The position numbers were made by a program, and so were the translations under genes. Shown here piece by piece: positions 31,890-43,535 of a stretch of 64,000 nucleotides of DNA. The notes beneath the pieces are model-generated. The model did not search any database and was not told the DNA's origin. It saw only the letters and a program-made list of their open reading frames with translations. The stretch's first letter is position 1, and each line of letters starts with the position of its first letter. This DNA is from Polyangium jinanense (lineage in GTDB: Bacteria > Myxococcota > Polyangia > Polyangiales > Polyangiaceae): contig NZ_JAGTJJ010000022.1 of the NCBI RefSeq assembly GCF_028435365.1, forward strand, positions 110,769 through 174,768, written 5' to 3'.

Positions 31890-33194
31890 ATGCTGAAACG
31901 CGACGCGCGCGGGGCCGCCACGATGGGCGGCGTCCGCCTCGAGGACCTCCTCGACCTCGGGACGGAGCCCGGAGAAGGCACGGAACGACCGCGCACCCCC
32001 GCCTACGTGTACGACGTGGACGCGATCGTGCAGGCAGCGCGGGATCTTTCCGCTGGGTTTGAAGGCGCGCCTCACTTGGTCGCCTACGCGATCAAAGCGA
32101 ACACGGCGGGCCCCATCGTGCGCGCGCTCGGCGCCGCCGGCTGCGGGGCCGAGGTGGTCTCCGGCGGCGAGCTCGCCGTGGCGCTCGGCGCGGGCATCCC
32201 CGCGGATTCGATCCTGTTCAGCGGCGTCGCCAAGACGGCGCGCGAGATCGATCAGGCGATCGGCGCCGGCGATCGCGGGATCTTCGCGTTGCAGATGGAG
32301 AGCGTCGAGGAGATCGGGCGCGCCGCGGCCCGCGCCCGCGCGCTCGGGCGCAAGGCGCGCGTGGCGTTCCGCGTGAACCCGAGCATCGAGGCCGACACGC
32401 ACGCGCACGTGGCGACAGGCCACGACGAGGCGAAGTTCGGCATCGCGCTCGCCGATCTTACGGCGGCGTACGAAGCGGTCGACGCGGCAGAAGGTGCGCT
32501 CGAGCTCGTGGGCATCGGCTGTCACATCGGCTCGCAGCTCACGCGCACGGACGAATACCTCGCGGGCGCGCGCGTCGTGCTCGATCTCGCGGCCGAACGC
32601 CGCGCCGCGGGCAGGCCCCTCGCGTACCTCGATCTCGGCGGCGGTTACGGCATCGACTACGGCGCGGGTTGCCCTGTGTCGCCCGCGGATTTCGCGCGGG
32701 CGGCGACGCGCCTCGTCGCAGAGCGAGGCTTCAGCGGGACGCGCATCGTCGTCGAGCCGGGGCGCGCGCTCGTGGCGCCGTACGGCGTGCTCTGCGCGAG
32801 CGTGGTGATGGCGAAGCGCTCGCGCGGCGAGCCTGCGCGACGGTGGTTGATGATCGACGCAGGCATGAACGATCTCATCCGTCCCGCGCTCTACGGCGCC
32901 AAGCACCGCATCGAGCCGATCGACGCGCCGCCGCCGGCTGCAGGCACGGCGCCCGGCTACCGCGTCGTGGGGCCCGTCTGCGAGAGCTCCGACGACTTCG
33001 GCGAGCATCCCTTCGCGGATCCGCTGCCGCGCGCCGTGGTCCTCCGCGACGCCGGCGCGTACGGCTTCGTGATGGCGAGCGAGTACAACGGGCGCGGGCT
33101 GCCGACGGAGATCTTCCTCGCGGGCGGTCGCGTGGCGACGATTCATCCCTCGCGTGACGCCGCGGCCTGGGCCGCGTCCCGCCTCTTCGGCTGA
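31890..33194 (+). CDS. lysA: Diaminopimelate decarboxylase
   Basis: A 434-aa PLP enzyme of the fold III family that makes lysine from meso-diaminopimelate. It has VAYAIKANTAG with the PLP lysine, GIGCHIGSQ, YLDLGGGYGIDYG, VEPGRALVA, and CESSDDFGEH carrying the substrate-site Cys of the partner subunit. The start at 31890 (MLKRDARG) has CGAGGG upstream and fits the family N-terminus. Followed by a strong terminator. Confidence 0.93.
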   Translation: MLKRDARGAATMGGVRLEDLLDLGTEPGEGTERPRTPAYVYDVDAIVQAARDLSAGFEGAPHLVAYAIKANTAGPIVRALGAAGCGAEVVSGGELAVALGAGIPADSILFSGVAKTAREIDQAIGAGDRGIFALQMESVEEIGRAAARARALGRKARVAFRVNPSIEADTHAHVATGHDEAKFGIALADLTAAYEAVDAAEGALELVGIGCHIGSQLTRTDEYLAGARVVLDLAAERRAAGRPLAYLDLGGGYGIDYGAGCPVSPADFARAATRLVAERGFSGTRIVVEPGRALVAPYGVLCASVVMAKRSRGEPARRWLMIDAGMNDLIRPALYGAKHRIEPIDAPPPAAGTAPGYRVVGPVCESSDDFGEHPFADPLPRAVVLRDAGAYGFVMASEYNGRGLPTEIFLAGGRVATIHPSRDAAAWAASRLFG

Positions 33195-33207
33195 CAAAAA
33201 AAAAAAC

Positions 33208-33240
33208 GAAAGGGGCGAGCCCGTGTGGCCCGCCCCTTTC
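33208..33240. terminator. Terminator after lysA
   Basis: GAAAGGGGCG...CGCCCCTTTC hairpin followed by TTTT on the plus strand and preceded by an 11-A run, so it can act in both directions between lysA and pnp. Confidence 0.8.
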
Positions 33241-33251
33241 TTTTGGGGATG

Positions 33252-33288
33252 TCGACATGCTCAACGTCGTCGACGTTGAGCATGTCGA
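33252..33288. repeat. 37-bp near-perfect palindrome
   Basis: Two 18-bp arms (TCGACATGCTCAACGTCG and its exact complement) around a single T, immediately after the lysA terminator and 11 bp before the pnp stop. It is too long and perfect for a chance repeat. It could extrude as a cruciform, terminate pnp, or bind a dimeric protein. Confidence 0.75.
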
Positions 33289-33298
33289 TCCACCTCGA

Positions 33299-35584
33299 TC
33301 AGCGACGCTCGCGCGGCGGACGGTCGCCGCGCGGGGGACGATCCCCGCGGTCGCCACGATCGCCGCGCGGCGGACGATCGCCGCGGGGGCCGTCACGACC
33401 CGGATCACTCCGGCGCGGCGGCGGACCACCTCCCGCGTCGCGCTCGCGCGCCTGATCGAGACGGGCCTTCGCTTCCACGCCGGCTTGCCCCTCGGGGAGC
33501 GGCAGCACCTCGCGGCGGCTCAGGCGGATCTTGCCCTCGCGGTCGACGCTCACGACCTTCACCTCGACCGTGTCGCCTTCCTTCACCACGTCCTCGACGC
33601 GCTCGACGCGCGTGTGTGCGAGCTCCGAGATGTGGACGAGGCCGTCGGTGCCGGGGAGGATCTCGACGAACGCGCCGAAGTCCGTGATGCGCTTGACCGT
33701 GCCCTTGTAGACCGCGCCGACCTCGGGCTCCGCCGTGAGGCCCTTGATGATGTCGAGCGCCTTCTTCACGGCGTCCGCGTCCGGCGACGCCACGTTCACC
33801 GTGCCGTCGTCCTCCACGTCGATCGCCACGCCCGTCTGATCGACGATGCCCTTGATGGTCTTGCCGCCGGGGCCGATGATCAGGCGGATCTGGTCGGGCT
33901 TGACCTTGATCGTCGTGATGCGCGGCGCGTACTGGCTGAGCTCCGGCCGCGGCGCGGGCAGCGCCTCCAGCATCTTGCCGAGGATGTGCAGCCGGCCCTC
34001 GCGCGCCTGATCGAGCGCCTGCGCCAGGATCGCCCGCGACAGGCCTGCGATCTTGATGTCCATCTGGATCGCCGTCACGCCGCGCGCCGTGCCGCAGACC
34101 TTGAAGTCCATGTCGCCGAGGTGATCCTCGTCGCCGAGGATGTCGCTCAGGATCGCGTACTTGTTGTCCTCGGCGATGAGGCCCATCGCGATGCCGGCGA
34201 CGGGCGACTTGATCGGCACGCCCGCGTCCATGAGCGAGAGGCAGCCGCCGCAGACGGCCGCCATCGACGACGAGCCGTTCGACTCGAGCGTCTCGCTCAC
34301 GATGCGGATCGTGTAGGGGAACTGCTCCTGCGCGGGGATCATGCGGGAGAGCGCGCGCTCGGCGAGGGCGCCGTGCCCGATCTCGCGCCGGCCGGGGCCG
34401 CGCATCGGCTTCGTCTCGCCCGTCGAGAAGGGCGGGAAGTTGTAGTGGAGGTAGAAGCGCTTCCAGCTCTCCCCCATCAGGCCGTCGATCTTCTGCTCGT
34501 CCGTCGAGGTGCCGAGCGTCGTCGTCACGATCGCCTGCGTCTCGCCGCGCTGGAAGAGGGAGCTACCGTGCACGCGCGGCAAGAGCCCCGCCTCGCACAT
34601 GATCGGCCGGATCGTGCGCGTGTCGCGGCCGTCGATGCGCTTGCCCTCGTCGAGGACGTAGGTCCGCACGACGTGCGCCTTGCGCTCCTCGAACTCCGCC
34701 TTGATGAGCTTCTCGTTCGCGACGTACTTCTCCGGGCCGAGCTCCGCGAGCAGCGCCTCGCCGAGCTTCTTCTTGAGCGCCGAATACCCTTCGTAACGCG
34801 CCTTCTTGTCGGTCACGCGGGTCGCCGACTTGAGATCGTTGTCCACGATCTCGGCGACGCGCGCCTTGATCGTGTCCTCGAGCTGCGGCGCCTGGAACGG
34901 CTTCTTCGGCTTGCCCACGGCCTGCCGCATCCGCTCCATGAGGTCGATCACCGGCTGCGCCGTCTCGTGCGCGAACATGAGCGCGTCGATGATGTCGCTC
35001 TCAGTCGCCTCGGCGGCGCCGCCCTCGACCATCACGATCGCGTCGCGCGAGCAGGCGACGACGAGGTCGATGTCACACTCCTCGATCTCGCTCGCGGTCG
35101 GATACGCCACGAGCTCGCCGCCCTTGCGGCCCACGCGCACGCCGACGACGGGCCCGTTCCAGGGGATGTCGGAGATGTGCAGCGCCGCGCTCGCGCCCGT
35201 GAGCGCGAGGACGTCGGCCTTGTTCTGCTTGTCGCTCGACAGGACGGTCGCGATGATCTGCGTGTCCTTCTTGAAGCCCTCCGGGAAGAGCGGACGGAGC
35301 GGGCGATCCATGATGCGGCAGGCGAGGATCTCCTCGTCGCGCTGGCGCGCCTCGCGCTTGAAGAAGCCGCCCGGGATCTTGCCGGCGGCGTACGTCTTCT
35401 CGACGAACTCGCAGGTGAGGGGGAAGAAATCGAGCCCGGGCCGCTCGTCTTGCGACACCGCGGTCACGAGGACCATGGTCTCGCCGTAGGTCACGAGGAC
35501 GGAGCCATGGGCTTGCTTGGCCAGACGACCGGTCTCGAGCGTGAGGGCTCGGCCGCCGACCATGACGGATTCACGAACGTACAT
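33299..35584 (-). CDS. pnp: Polynucleotide phosphorylase
   Basis: A 761-aa 3'-5' exoribonuclease that phosphorolyses RNA. Two RNase PH domains ([20 protein letters not shown]...; second half from about 310, with [11 protein letters not shown]), a KH domain ([15 protein letters not shown] at about 560) and an S1 domain ([21 protein letters not shown] at about 620) are all present. The tail is a long Arg/Gly/Asp/Pro-rich extension, absent in short PNPases and likely to bind RNA or be disordered. The start at 35584 matches the family N-terminus. It follows rpsO, as in many bacteria. PNPase is the known partner of Ro60 in Deinococcus. Confidence 0.95.
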   Translation of the reverse strand: MYVRESVMVGGRALTLETGRLAKQAHGSVLVTYGETMVLVTAVSQDERPGLDFFPLTCEFVEKTYAAGKIPGGFFKREARQRDEEILACRIMDRPLRPLFPEGFKKDTQIIATVLSSDKQNKADVLALTGASAALHISDIPWNGPVVGVRVGRKGGELVAYPTASEIEECDIDLVVACSRDAIVMVEGGAAEATESDIIDALMFAHETAQPVIDLMERMRQAVGKPKKPFQAPQLEDTIKARVAEIVDNDLKSATRVTDKKARYEGYSALKKKLGEALLAELGPEKYVANEKLIKAEFEERKAHVVRTYVLDEGKRIDGRDTRTIRPIMCEAGLLPRVHGSSLFQRGETQAIVTTTLGTSTDEQKIDGLMGESWKRFYLHYNFPPFSTGETKPMRGPGRREIGHGALAERALSRMIPAQEQFPYTIRIVSETLESNGSSSMAAVCGGCLSLMDAGVPIKSPVAGIAMGLIAEDNKYAILSDILGDEDHLGDMDFKVCGTARGVTAIQMDIKIAGLSRAILAQALDQAREGRLHILGKMLEALPAPRPELSQYAPRITTIKVKPDQIRLIIGPGGKTIKGIVDQTGVAIDVEDDGTVNVASPDADAVKKALDIIKGLTAEPEVGAVYKGTVKRITDFGAFVEILPGTDGLVHISELAHTRVERVEDVVKEGDTVEVKVVSVDREGKIRLSRREVLPLPEGQAGVEAKARLDQARERDAGGGPPPRRSDPGRDGPRGDRPPRGDRGDRGDRPPRGDRPPRERR

Positions 35585-35954
35585 GTGTCTTGCGCTCTCT
35601 CTCGCGGCGCGCGATCGCGCTCCCGAAGACCCTGACATCCGAGCGCAAGGCGGATCTTCTTCCTCGATTCCTGCCCAGGAGCAGCAGCGCTGCTGGGCAC
35701 GAAGCGAAGACGAAGACGCTCCGTAGCGCTCACGGCCTCGGGGAACGCCCCCGCGCCCCGTTCTATTGTCCAAACCGACGTATTTCGGCTCTCTGTGTAG
35801 AGCCTCCGGCGGAGCCCCGCCACTTTTTTCGGCGGACCGGCGACCCGTTCTTCCGGAAGTACTTCCATAAGTTGCACGGACAAAACGCACAAAAGCGAAG
35901 AGGGCTCGCTCCCCGTCCGGGGAACGAACCCTCTCGTCGCGCTCGCCTGTGCGC
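35585..35954 (-). other. rpsO-pnp intergenic leader
   Basis: A 370-bp spacer with no gene. It contains the rpsO terminator hairpin (35899-35934) and a GGCTCT/AGAGCC hairpin (35787-35804). The position matches the RNase III-processed pnp leader of other bacteria; autoregulation by PNPase is inferred only from that parallel. Confidence 0.5.
35899..35934 (-). terminator. Hairpin terminator/attenuator after rpsO
   Basis: AGAGGGxTCGCTCCCC-GTCC-GGGGAACGAACCCTCT, an imperfect 14-bp stem 20 bp after the rpsO stop. No strong U-run, so read-through into pnp is likely. Confidence 0.55.
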
Positions 35955-36221
35955 TTACTTGCGGATGTTGAGGCGGCTGATGAGCGTCCGGTACCGCTCG
36001 ATGTCGATCCGCTTCAAGTAGTCGAGCTGGCGGCGGCGCTGACTGACGAGCTTGAGAAGGCCACGGCGCGAGTGGTGGTCCTTCTTGTGCGTCTTGAAGT
36101 GCTCCGTGAGCTGCGTGATCCGCTCGCTGAGGAGCGCGATCTGCACCTCGGGCGAGCCGGTGTCGCCCTCGTGCGTGCGGAACTTGTCGATGATCGTCGT
36201 CTTGTGAATCGGGTGAAGCAT
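35955..36221 (-). CDS. rpsO: 30S ribosomal protein S15
   Basis: An 88-aa protein with the S15 signature [20 protein letters not shown] and [21 protein letters not shown], ending in RLNIRK. Length matches the family (89 aa). GAGGAG lies 9 nt before the ATG at 36221. It binds 16S rRNA in the central domain. First gene of rpsO-pnp. Confidence 0.97.
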   Translation of the reverse strand: MLHPIHKTTIIDKFRTHEGDTGSPEVQIALLSERITQLTEHFKTHKKDHHSRRGLLKLVSQRRRQLDYLKRIDIERYRTLISRLNIRK

Positions 36222-36464
36222 CGGTCTGTCACTCCTCGGCGTACCCTGGCGCTGCCGAGCGCCGGGTCGTCCAGGCGTCGCCCGACGGCGAGCGCGCGCC
36301 CGTAGCGGCGCGTGCCCACGTGATCGGGCCGAACGAAAAACGGAGGCGGAGTATACGCATCTCGTCCGTTCGGTCAACGCGCTCCTCCGGACGGAGGCGG
36401 ACAGTCGGGGTGGGCGGTGGGATTGTCACCCTCGGGAAGCCGACTTCCGCTAGTCTGCGTCGCG

Positions 36465-38122
<1,658 letters not shown>

Positions 38123-38126
<4 letters not shown>

Positions 38127-38680
38127 CGCCTACCACCGCGTCCGCGCGGCGGGGGCGGCGGCATGGCGAGCGCATCGGCGCTGCCGAGGCCCTGGGCCCG
38201 ATCGAGGTAGGCCTGGAGCATCACGGCGGCGGCCATCCCGTCGATGACGCCTTTTTGTCGCTTGGCCGAGGTGCCGCCCTCCCGGAGCTTCCGGGCCGCC
38301 TCCACGGTCGTCCAGCGCTCGTCGAAGAGCTCCACGGGCACGCCCGTGGCCTGGCTGATCTCCTGGGCGAGGTCGGCGGCGCGCGTGGCCATCGGGCCGT
38401 ATGCGCCCGACATGTCGAGCGGCAGGCCGACCAGGAAGAGCCCCACCCCTTCCTCGCGGGCGAGCTCGCCAAGGGCGCGAATCAGCGCCTTTTTATCGCG
38501 CCCGTCGAGTGGGGGCCGGGGGTGCGCGAGCAGGCCGAGCTCGTCGGCGATCGCCACGCCCACCCGGGCCTTGCCCAGGTCGAGCGCACATACACGCGGG
38601 GGGTTTGGGGGCACAGCTCCGCTTGTCGGAGCGGAGCCCCCATCGTTCGGGTTCGGGGGACGGCCAGGACGCTCTCCCAT
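38123..38680 (-). CDS. ruvX: Putative pre-16S rRNA nuclease / Holliday junction resolvase YqgF
   Basis: A 185-aa RNase H-fold protein with VCALDLGKARVGVAIADE (first catalytic Asp), LFLVGLPLDMSG, and DERWTTVEA near the C-terminus. The family matures 16S rRNA 5' ends and has been proposed as a resolvase. The N-terminus has a Pro/Gly-rich extension and the C-terminus a PPPPPRGRGGRR tail. The start at MGERPGRPP is preferred; the frame remains open to 38758. It lies 92 bp from the divergent hisS. Confidence 0.88.
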
Positions 38681-38772
38681 ACCCGAGACAAGGGAGGACA
38701 GACCCCGTCGTACGTCAAGAGGTCGGCAGAGCTTGACCCTTCTCGGCTCTCCGACCATAAGCCGCGGCGGAC

Positions 38773-40062
38773 ATGGAACTTCGCGCGGTCAAGGGGATGA
38801 ACGACATCCTGCCGGACGAGGCGGCGCGCTGGCAGCGCCTCGAGCAGGCGTTCCGCGAGCACGTCGCTCGGTACGGCTACGACGAGGTGCGCACGCCGAT
38901 CCTCGAGCACACCGCGCTCTTCTCGCGGCAGATCGGCGAGACGACCGACGTCGTGGAGAAGGAGATGTACTCGTTCGCGCGTCACGGAGACGAGCTCACC
39001 GTGCGCCCCGAAGGCACGGCCGGCGCGGCGCGCGCGTACGTCGAGCACAAGATCCACACGAAGGAGCCCGTCTCGCGCTGGTACTACCTCGGCCCGATGT
39101 TCCGCGGCGAACGCCCGGCGAAGGGCCGCTACCGGCAGTTTTATCAGGCGGGCTGCGAGCTCTACGGCGACGCGGGGCCGCTCGCCGACGCCGAGATGAT
39201 CGAGATGATCCTCTCGCTGCTCAGCAGCGGGCTCGGCATCAGCAACATCGAGGTGCGGCTGAACTCGCTCGGCGCGTCGGGCACACGCGCGCGGTATCGC
39301 GACGCGCTCGTCGCGTACTTCACGCCGATGAAGGACAAACTCTCCGAGGACTCGCAGCGCCGGCTGGAGAAGAACCCGCTGCGCATCCTCGACTCGAAGG
39401 ACCCGCGTGATCGCGAGGCCTCGAAGGGCGCGCCCTCGATCCTCGAGCTGCTCGACGAGGCCGACGCCGCGCACTTCGCGGGCGTGCGCCGCCACCTCGA
39501 TGCGCTCGACGTTCGGTACATCGTCGACCCCACGCTCGTGCGCGGACTCGACTACTACACGCGCACGCTCTTCGAGTTCGTCACGACCGCCGGTGATCTC
39601 GGCGCGCAGAGCACGGTCGTCGGTGGAGGCCGCTACGACAACATGATCGAGGGCCTTGGTGGCCCGAGCGTGCCCGCGATCGGCTTCGCGATGGGCATCG
39701 AGCGGCTGCTCACGTTGATGCCCGGCGAAGCCTCGCGCGAGCGCCCCGCGATCTACATCGCGCCCCTCTCGGACACGTGCACGAGCCGCGCGCTCGTGCT
39801 CGGCCGCGACCTCCGCGCGCGCGGCGTGCGTGTCGAGGTCGACGGACGCGGCGGACGCCTCAAGGCGATGCTCCGCCGCGCCGATTCGCTCGGCGCGAAG
39901 CTCTGCGTGATCCTCGGCGACGGCGAGCTCGAACGGGGCGTCGTGTCGGTGAAGGATCTTGCGGCACACAAGCAGGACGAGGTACCGCTCGCGGATGCGG
40001 CGGACGTCCTCGCGGCGCGGGCGCGGGCCGAGGTTTCTCCTCCGCCGGGCGAGGCGCGGTGA
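38773..40062 (+). CDS. hisS: Histidyl-tRNA synthetase
   Basis: A 429-aa class II aminoacyl-tRNA synthetase. It starts MELRAVKGMNDILPDEAARW as the family does. Motif 2 (YYLGPMFRGERPAKGRYRQFYQAGCE), the His-specific GLDYYTRTLFEF, GGGRYDNMIEGLGG and motif 3 (AIGFAMGIERLL) are all visible, followed by the anticodon-binding domain. It would charge tRNA-His; the tRNA-His in this window carries an atypical A73. Its stop overlaps the GTG start of the next gene. Confidence 0.96.
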   Translation: MELRAVKGMNDILPDEAARWQRLEQAFREHVARYGYDEVRTPILEHTALFSRQIGETTDVVEKEMYSFARHGDELTVRPEGTAGAARAYVEHKIHTKEPVSRWYYLGPMFRGERPAKGRYRQFYQAGCELYGDAGPLADAEMIEMILSLLSSGLGISNIEVRLNSLGASGTRARYRDALVAYFTPMKDKLSEDSQRRLEKNPLRILDSKDPRDREASKGAPSILELLDEADAAHFAGVRRHLDALDVRYIVDPTLVRGLDYYTRTLFEFVTTAGDLGAQSTVVGGGRYDNMIEGLGGPSVPAIGFAMGIERLLTLMPGEASRERPAIYIAPLSDTCTSRALVLGRDLRARGVRVEVDGRGGRLKAMLRRADSLGAKLCVILGDGELERGVVSVKDLAAHKQDEVPLADAADVLAARARAEVSPPPGEAR

Positions 40063-41765
40063 GCGTCCTTCGAAGGCGTGGCGCCTCGCTGGCCTCCCTC
40101 GTGATCGCGGCGCTCGTCGCGGTCCCGGGGCTCGCGCTCGCACAAGGCGGCATGGGCCCGGGCGGGCCTGGAGGTGGTCCACCTCCCTCGCAGGGGCGCC
40201 CGAAGCAGCCGCCATCGGACCAGCCGCAGACGCACGCCGCCTCCGGCGCCGAGGACGCTCCGCAGATGCAGACGCAGGAGCCCTCGCTGCCGCAGGATCC
40301 GCTCGCGGTCCCGCCGGCCGTGGCGAAGCGCCTCGGATCGAGCTCCGATCCGGAGGCGACCCCGCCGCTTTCGCCGTCCGAGCGGCGTTTTTATGGCCTG
40401 TGGTATTCGGAGAAGAGCCCGAAATACGAATTTCGCACGCTCTTTCCCCTGTGGGCCGAGTGGAAAAAGCCGCAAGAGAAGGACCGCGCCAGCCTCTTCG
40501 GCCTCTTTTATTACAACCGTCGCAGCCCCAAGGCCGACGCCGACGTCCTTTTCCCGCTGTTCTGGCGACTCCGTGACGGCCAGACCCGCACGACGGTCAT
40601 CGGTCCGTACGTGCACCAGGAGCGTGAGGCCACGGCGAAGCAGCCGGCGAGCCACATGAACATCCTGCCCCCGCTTTTCTTCGAGGGAAAGACGGGGACG
40701 AAGAGTTACCTGCACATCCCGCCGCTGCTCACGTTCACGCAGCACACGGATCACGACGGCCTCGACATCGTCGGCCCGATGTTCTGCAAATGGAAGGGCG
40801 GCCCCGCGTGCGACACGCGCACCGCCGACGACATCGACCTCGGCGTCGCGCCTCTTTATTTCTACGGCCGGAACGAGACGACCGAATACGAGATCATCCC
40901 GCCGCTCCTCCATTACTATCGTTACAACGAGATCGGCGAGAGCTGGCTCAACGTCTGGGGCCCCTACATCCGCCGCCACGATAACGAAAGCGACAGCCGC
41001 CACGTCGTGCCGTTCTACTGGCATACCTGGGGCAAGAACAAGGAACACCTCACGGTCTTCCCGTTCTTTCATTATGGCTACGAGGGCAACGCCTCGCGCC
41101 TCGTGACGCCGCTCTTCTGGTGGGAGCGCGGCGAGAAGGGCGAAAAGACGTTCGCGACCTGGGGCTATGCCCATTACCAGGGCCGCACCGAGCTCGAGAT
41201 GATCACGCCGCTCTACTGGCATTATCGTGATCCGGACATCGGGCTCGATCGGAAGCTCTTCTTCCCATTCTTCTACAAGGGCGAATCGCCGCGCGGCAAG
41301 GAGCTCGCGGTCTTCCCCTTCTATGGCCGATTCCAGCGATACGGCCTCAGCGACGAGACCTGGATCACGCCGCTCTTCCGCTATCGCACGGACACCACGG
41401 GCTGGGCGGCGAACCTCTTCCCCATCTTCCACATGGGGCGCACGCATCAATCGTCGCACCTCGTGCTCGCGCCGTTCGTGTGGGATTTCGCCTCGCCGAC
41501 GTCGCGCGCGACCGTCGTGCTCCCGGGCTTCTTCCGCTTCGCCGACCAGGACGGCGTCTCGCAGCTCGCGCTGAACACGTTCTATCGCGAGAAGAAGGTC
41601 CCGGGCGGATCCGAATGGGAATTCCACTTCTTCCCGTTCTTCTCGTACGGCCAATCGCCCGTCGGCCACTGGTGGAACGTCCTCTACGGTTTGGCGGGGT
41701 ATACGCGCGAGGGGACGATGTCCAAGATGCGCCTCGCCTATATCCCGATCACGCTCAGCAAATAG
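40059..41765 (+). CDS. Exported aromatic-rich repeat protein, unknown
   Basis: A 568-aa protein that starts with GTG at 40059 inside the hisS stop (GTGA), so it is translationally coupled to hisS. Signal peptide LASLVIAALVAVPGLALA, then a Gly/Pro/Gln-rich spacer. From about residue 110 to the end it repeats short aromatic beta motifs (LFPLF, FPFFYKGES, ITPLFWW, LAPFVWDF) about every 20-30 residues, suggesting a beta-propeller or beta-barrel at the outer membrane. I do not recognise the family. Confidence 0.75.
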   Translation: MSVLRRRGASLASLVIAALVAVPGLALAQGGMGPGGPGGGPPPSQGRPKQPPSDQPQTHAASGAEDAPQMQTQEPSLPQDPLAVPPAVAKRLGSSSDPEATPPLSPSERRFYGLWYSEKSPKYEFRTLFPLWAEWKKPQEKDRASLFGLFYYNRRSPKADADVLFPLFWRLRDGQTRTTVIGPYVHQEREATAKQPASHMNILPPLFFEGKTGTKSYLHIPPLLTFTQHTDHDGLDIVGPMFCKWKGGPACDTRTADDIDLGVAPLYFYGRNETTEYEIIPPLLHYYRYNEIGESWLNVWGPYIRRHDNESDSRHVVPFYWHTWGKNKEHLTVFPFFHYGYEGNASRLVTPLFWWERGEKGEKTFATWGYAHYQGRTELEMITPLYWHYRDPDIGLDRKLFFPFFYKGESPRGKELAVFPFYGRFQRYGLSDETWITPLFRYRTDTTGWAANLFPIFHMGRTHQSSHLVLAPFVWDFASPTSRATVVLPGFFRFADQDGVSQLALNTFYREKKVPGGSEWEFHFFPFFSYGQSPVGHWWNVLYGLAGYTREGTMSKMRLAYIPITLSK

Positions 41766-41817
41766 CTCGGCCACGCGAGGCCTTTCCGCGCGTCGAATGG
41801 CGTGGTAACGTAGGCGT

Positions 41818-42633
41818 GTGCTTGCTTTTCGTCGCGCGCTCACGCTGGGGATCGCGGTCGCCTCGCTCCTCGTGACCCGGGAGGAGGCGCAGGCAGCGCC
41901 GTGCGGGCGGGTTCGATTCGTCACGGTCTACGATTCGCACGGACTCACGGCGTTCGGCGACCGGATCGACGGCTGGCTCCTTTCGCAAAAAGACGCCGAG
42001 CTCGAGAGCTACACGCTCGGCGGCGCGTCGACGGAGTGGCTCATCACCGCGAAGGTATCGCGGAGAGGCTACCATTACCATAGCTGCGACAAATCGCCGA
42101 TCGTCGCACGGGTCCGGTTGCCCGAGCGCAAGCTGCGCGCGCCGACGCTCGACGAATTGCTCGCGCCGCCCGGCACGTATGAAAAGCAGGTCGTGCTCGT
42201 CGGGCTCGGCAGCAACATGCCCGGGGAGCCTTCGCTCCAGGTCGGGAGCGTCGAGCAGACGATCCGGCGAATCAAGTCGCATCCGAATACCGTCTGCGTG
42301 TGGATCGGTCCGCCCTCGATGCGAAAATGGTCGCCGGGCTTCGGCGACAAGGTCTACGCAATGCTACGCGCCGGCATCAAGGCCGCCGAGGAGGATCCGA
42401 AGGCCGCGCCCGCCTGTCACCTCGTCGACAGCCGCAAGTTCTCGTCCTACCCCGACGGCGGCGACGGCTGGCATTACGGATTTTTCCCGGCCGGTATCGA
42501 GGCCGCCACGAAATGGGCGGACGGCGTCACCGGCGAGCTCGACAAGATCCTCCGCGCCTCGCACCCCGCCGCTCCGATGGCCAAAAACGAGGCAAGCACG
42601 CGGCAGCAACCGCTGTCGACACCCAGCCCCTGA
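41818..42633 (+). CDS. Exported SGNH/GDSL-like hydrolase
   Basis: A 271-aa protein with a GTG start and signal RALTLGIAVASLL...AQA. The mature part follows the SGNH blocks: VTVYDSHGLTAFGDRI (block I, DSHG for GDSL), VLVGLGSNMPGE (block III Gly-x-Asn), and GGDGWHYGFF (block V Asp-x-x-His). Likely an esterase or peptidoglycan O-acetylesterase-like enzyme in the periplasm; substrate unknown. The C-terminal 30 residues are low-complexity. Confidence 0.7.
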   Translation: MLAFRRALTLGIAVASLLVTREEAQAAPCGRVRFVTVYDSHGLTAFGDRIDGWLLSQKDAELESYTLGGASTEWLITAKVSRRGYHYHSCDKSPIVARVRLPERKLRAPTLDELLAPPGTYEKQVVLVGLGSNMPGEPSLQVGSVEQTIRRIKSHPNTVCVWIGPPSMRKWSPGFGDKVYAMLRAGIKAAEEDPKAAPACHLVDSRKFSSYPDGGDGWHYGFFPAGIEAATKWADGVTGELDKILRASHPAAPMAKNEASTRQQPLSTPSP

Positions 42634-42639
42634 CGCGAT

Positions 42640-43518
42640 TCAAGCGCGTCCGGTGGGCGGCCCTTTTCGCCGGACGCGTTGTTTCATCGCGAACGAGATC
42701 CCGTCCTCCAGGGTGGACCGCGTCGTGATGCGCCCGAAATCCACCTGGAGCTCCACGAGCGTCCGCGCGATCTCCGGGCCGATGCCCACGAGCACGCTCT
42801 GGCAGCCGAGCAGCTCCGCCGCTTGCACCGCGCGCGCGAGGTGCGCCGCGACCGCCGTGTCGAAGGTCGGGACGCCCGTCACATCGAGGATCACGATCTC
42901 GGCGCCCCGCTCGTGAATCGCGCCGAGCAACGTCTGCAGCGCGCGTTCGGCCCGCCGATCGTTCATCTCGCCGACCAGCGGCATGAGGAGCACGCCCCGC
43001 CCGACCTGGAGCACCGGCATGCTCATCCGGTCGAGCATCGTGGTCTGCGCTTCGATGACCGCGCGTTGCTCGCGGTTCTCCGCTTCGAGCCGCTCGGCCC
43101 GTTGCAGGCGCTCCTTCATCGTCGTGATATCGGTGACGATGCCGCAGAGGCCCACCACCTCGCCGCCGACGTTCCGCAGCGGGAACTTGCGCGTCCAGAT
43201 CGTGCGCGTCACGCCGTCCGAGCTCGTGGCGAGCTCCTCGTTCTCGTTCGGCTGACCGCTGCAGAACACGACGTCGTCGAAGTGCCAGAAGACCTCGGCC
43301 TGTTCCTTCGGCATGAAGTCGGGATCACTCGCGCCGATCAGCACCTCGTACCGCTGACCGACCAGGCGGCAAAACCCCTGGTTGCAGGCGATCAACCGGT
43401 GATCGCGGTCCTTGACGAAGATGGGATCGGGGATCGTGTCGAGCACGAGCTGGAGGAGCAGGAACGTCTTCCAGTCGGCTCGCTCGATGCTCGGAAGGAG
43501 GAATGCCGCGACGCTCAC
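42640..43518 (-). CDS. PAS-STAS regulator (RsbR-like)
   Basis: A 292-aa protein: a PAS domain (about 20-135, with DTIPDPIFVKDRDHRLIACN and FPLRNVGGEVVGLCGIVTDI), a coiled-coil linker (ERLQRAERLEAENREQRAVI), and a STAS domain (165-285) with the conserved DVTGVPTFDT where the Thr is the site phosphorylated in RsbR/stressosome proteins. It lies 17 bp downstream of the big kinase and is probably co-transcribed, so that kinase may phosphorylate the STAS domain. Confidence 0.85.
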   Translation of the reverse strand: MSVAAFLLPSIERADWKTFLLLQLVLDTIPDPIFVKDRDHRLIACNQGFCRLVGQRYEVLIGASDPDFMPKEQAEVFWHFDDVVFCSGQPNENEELATSSDGVTRTIWTRKFPLRNVGGEVVGLCGIVTDITTMKERLQRAERLEAENREQRAVIEAQTTMLDRMSMPVLQVGRGVLLMPLVGEMNDRRAERALQTLLGAIHERGAEIVILDVTGVPTFDTAVAAHLARAVQAAELLGCQSVLVGIGPEIARTLVELQVDFGRITTRSTLEDGISFAMKQRVRRKGPPTGRA

Positions 43519-43535
43519 GATGCCCCCCTACCCCC

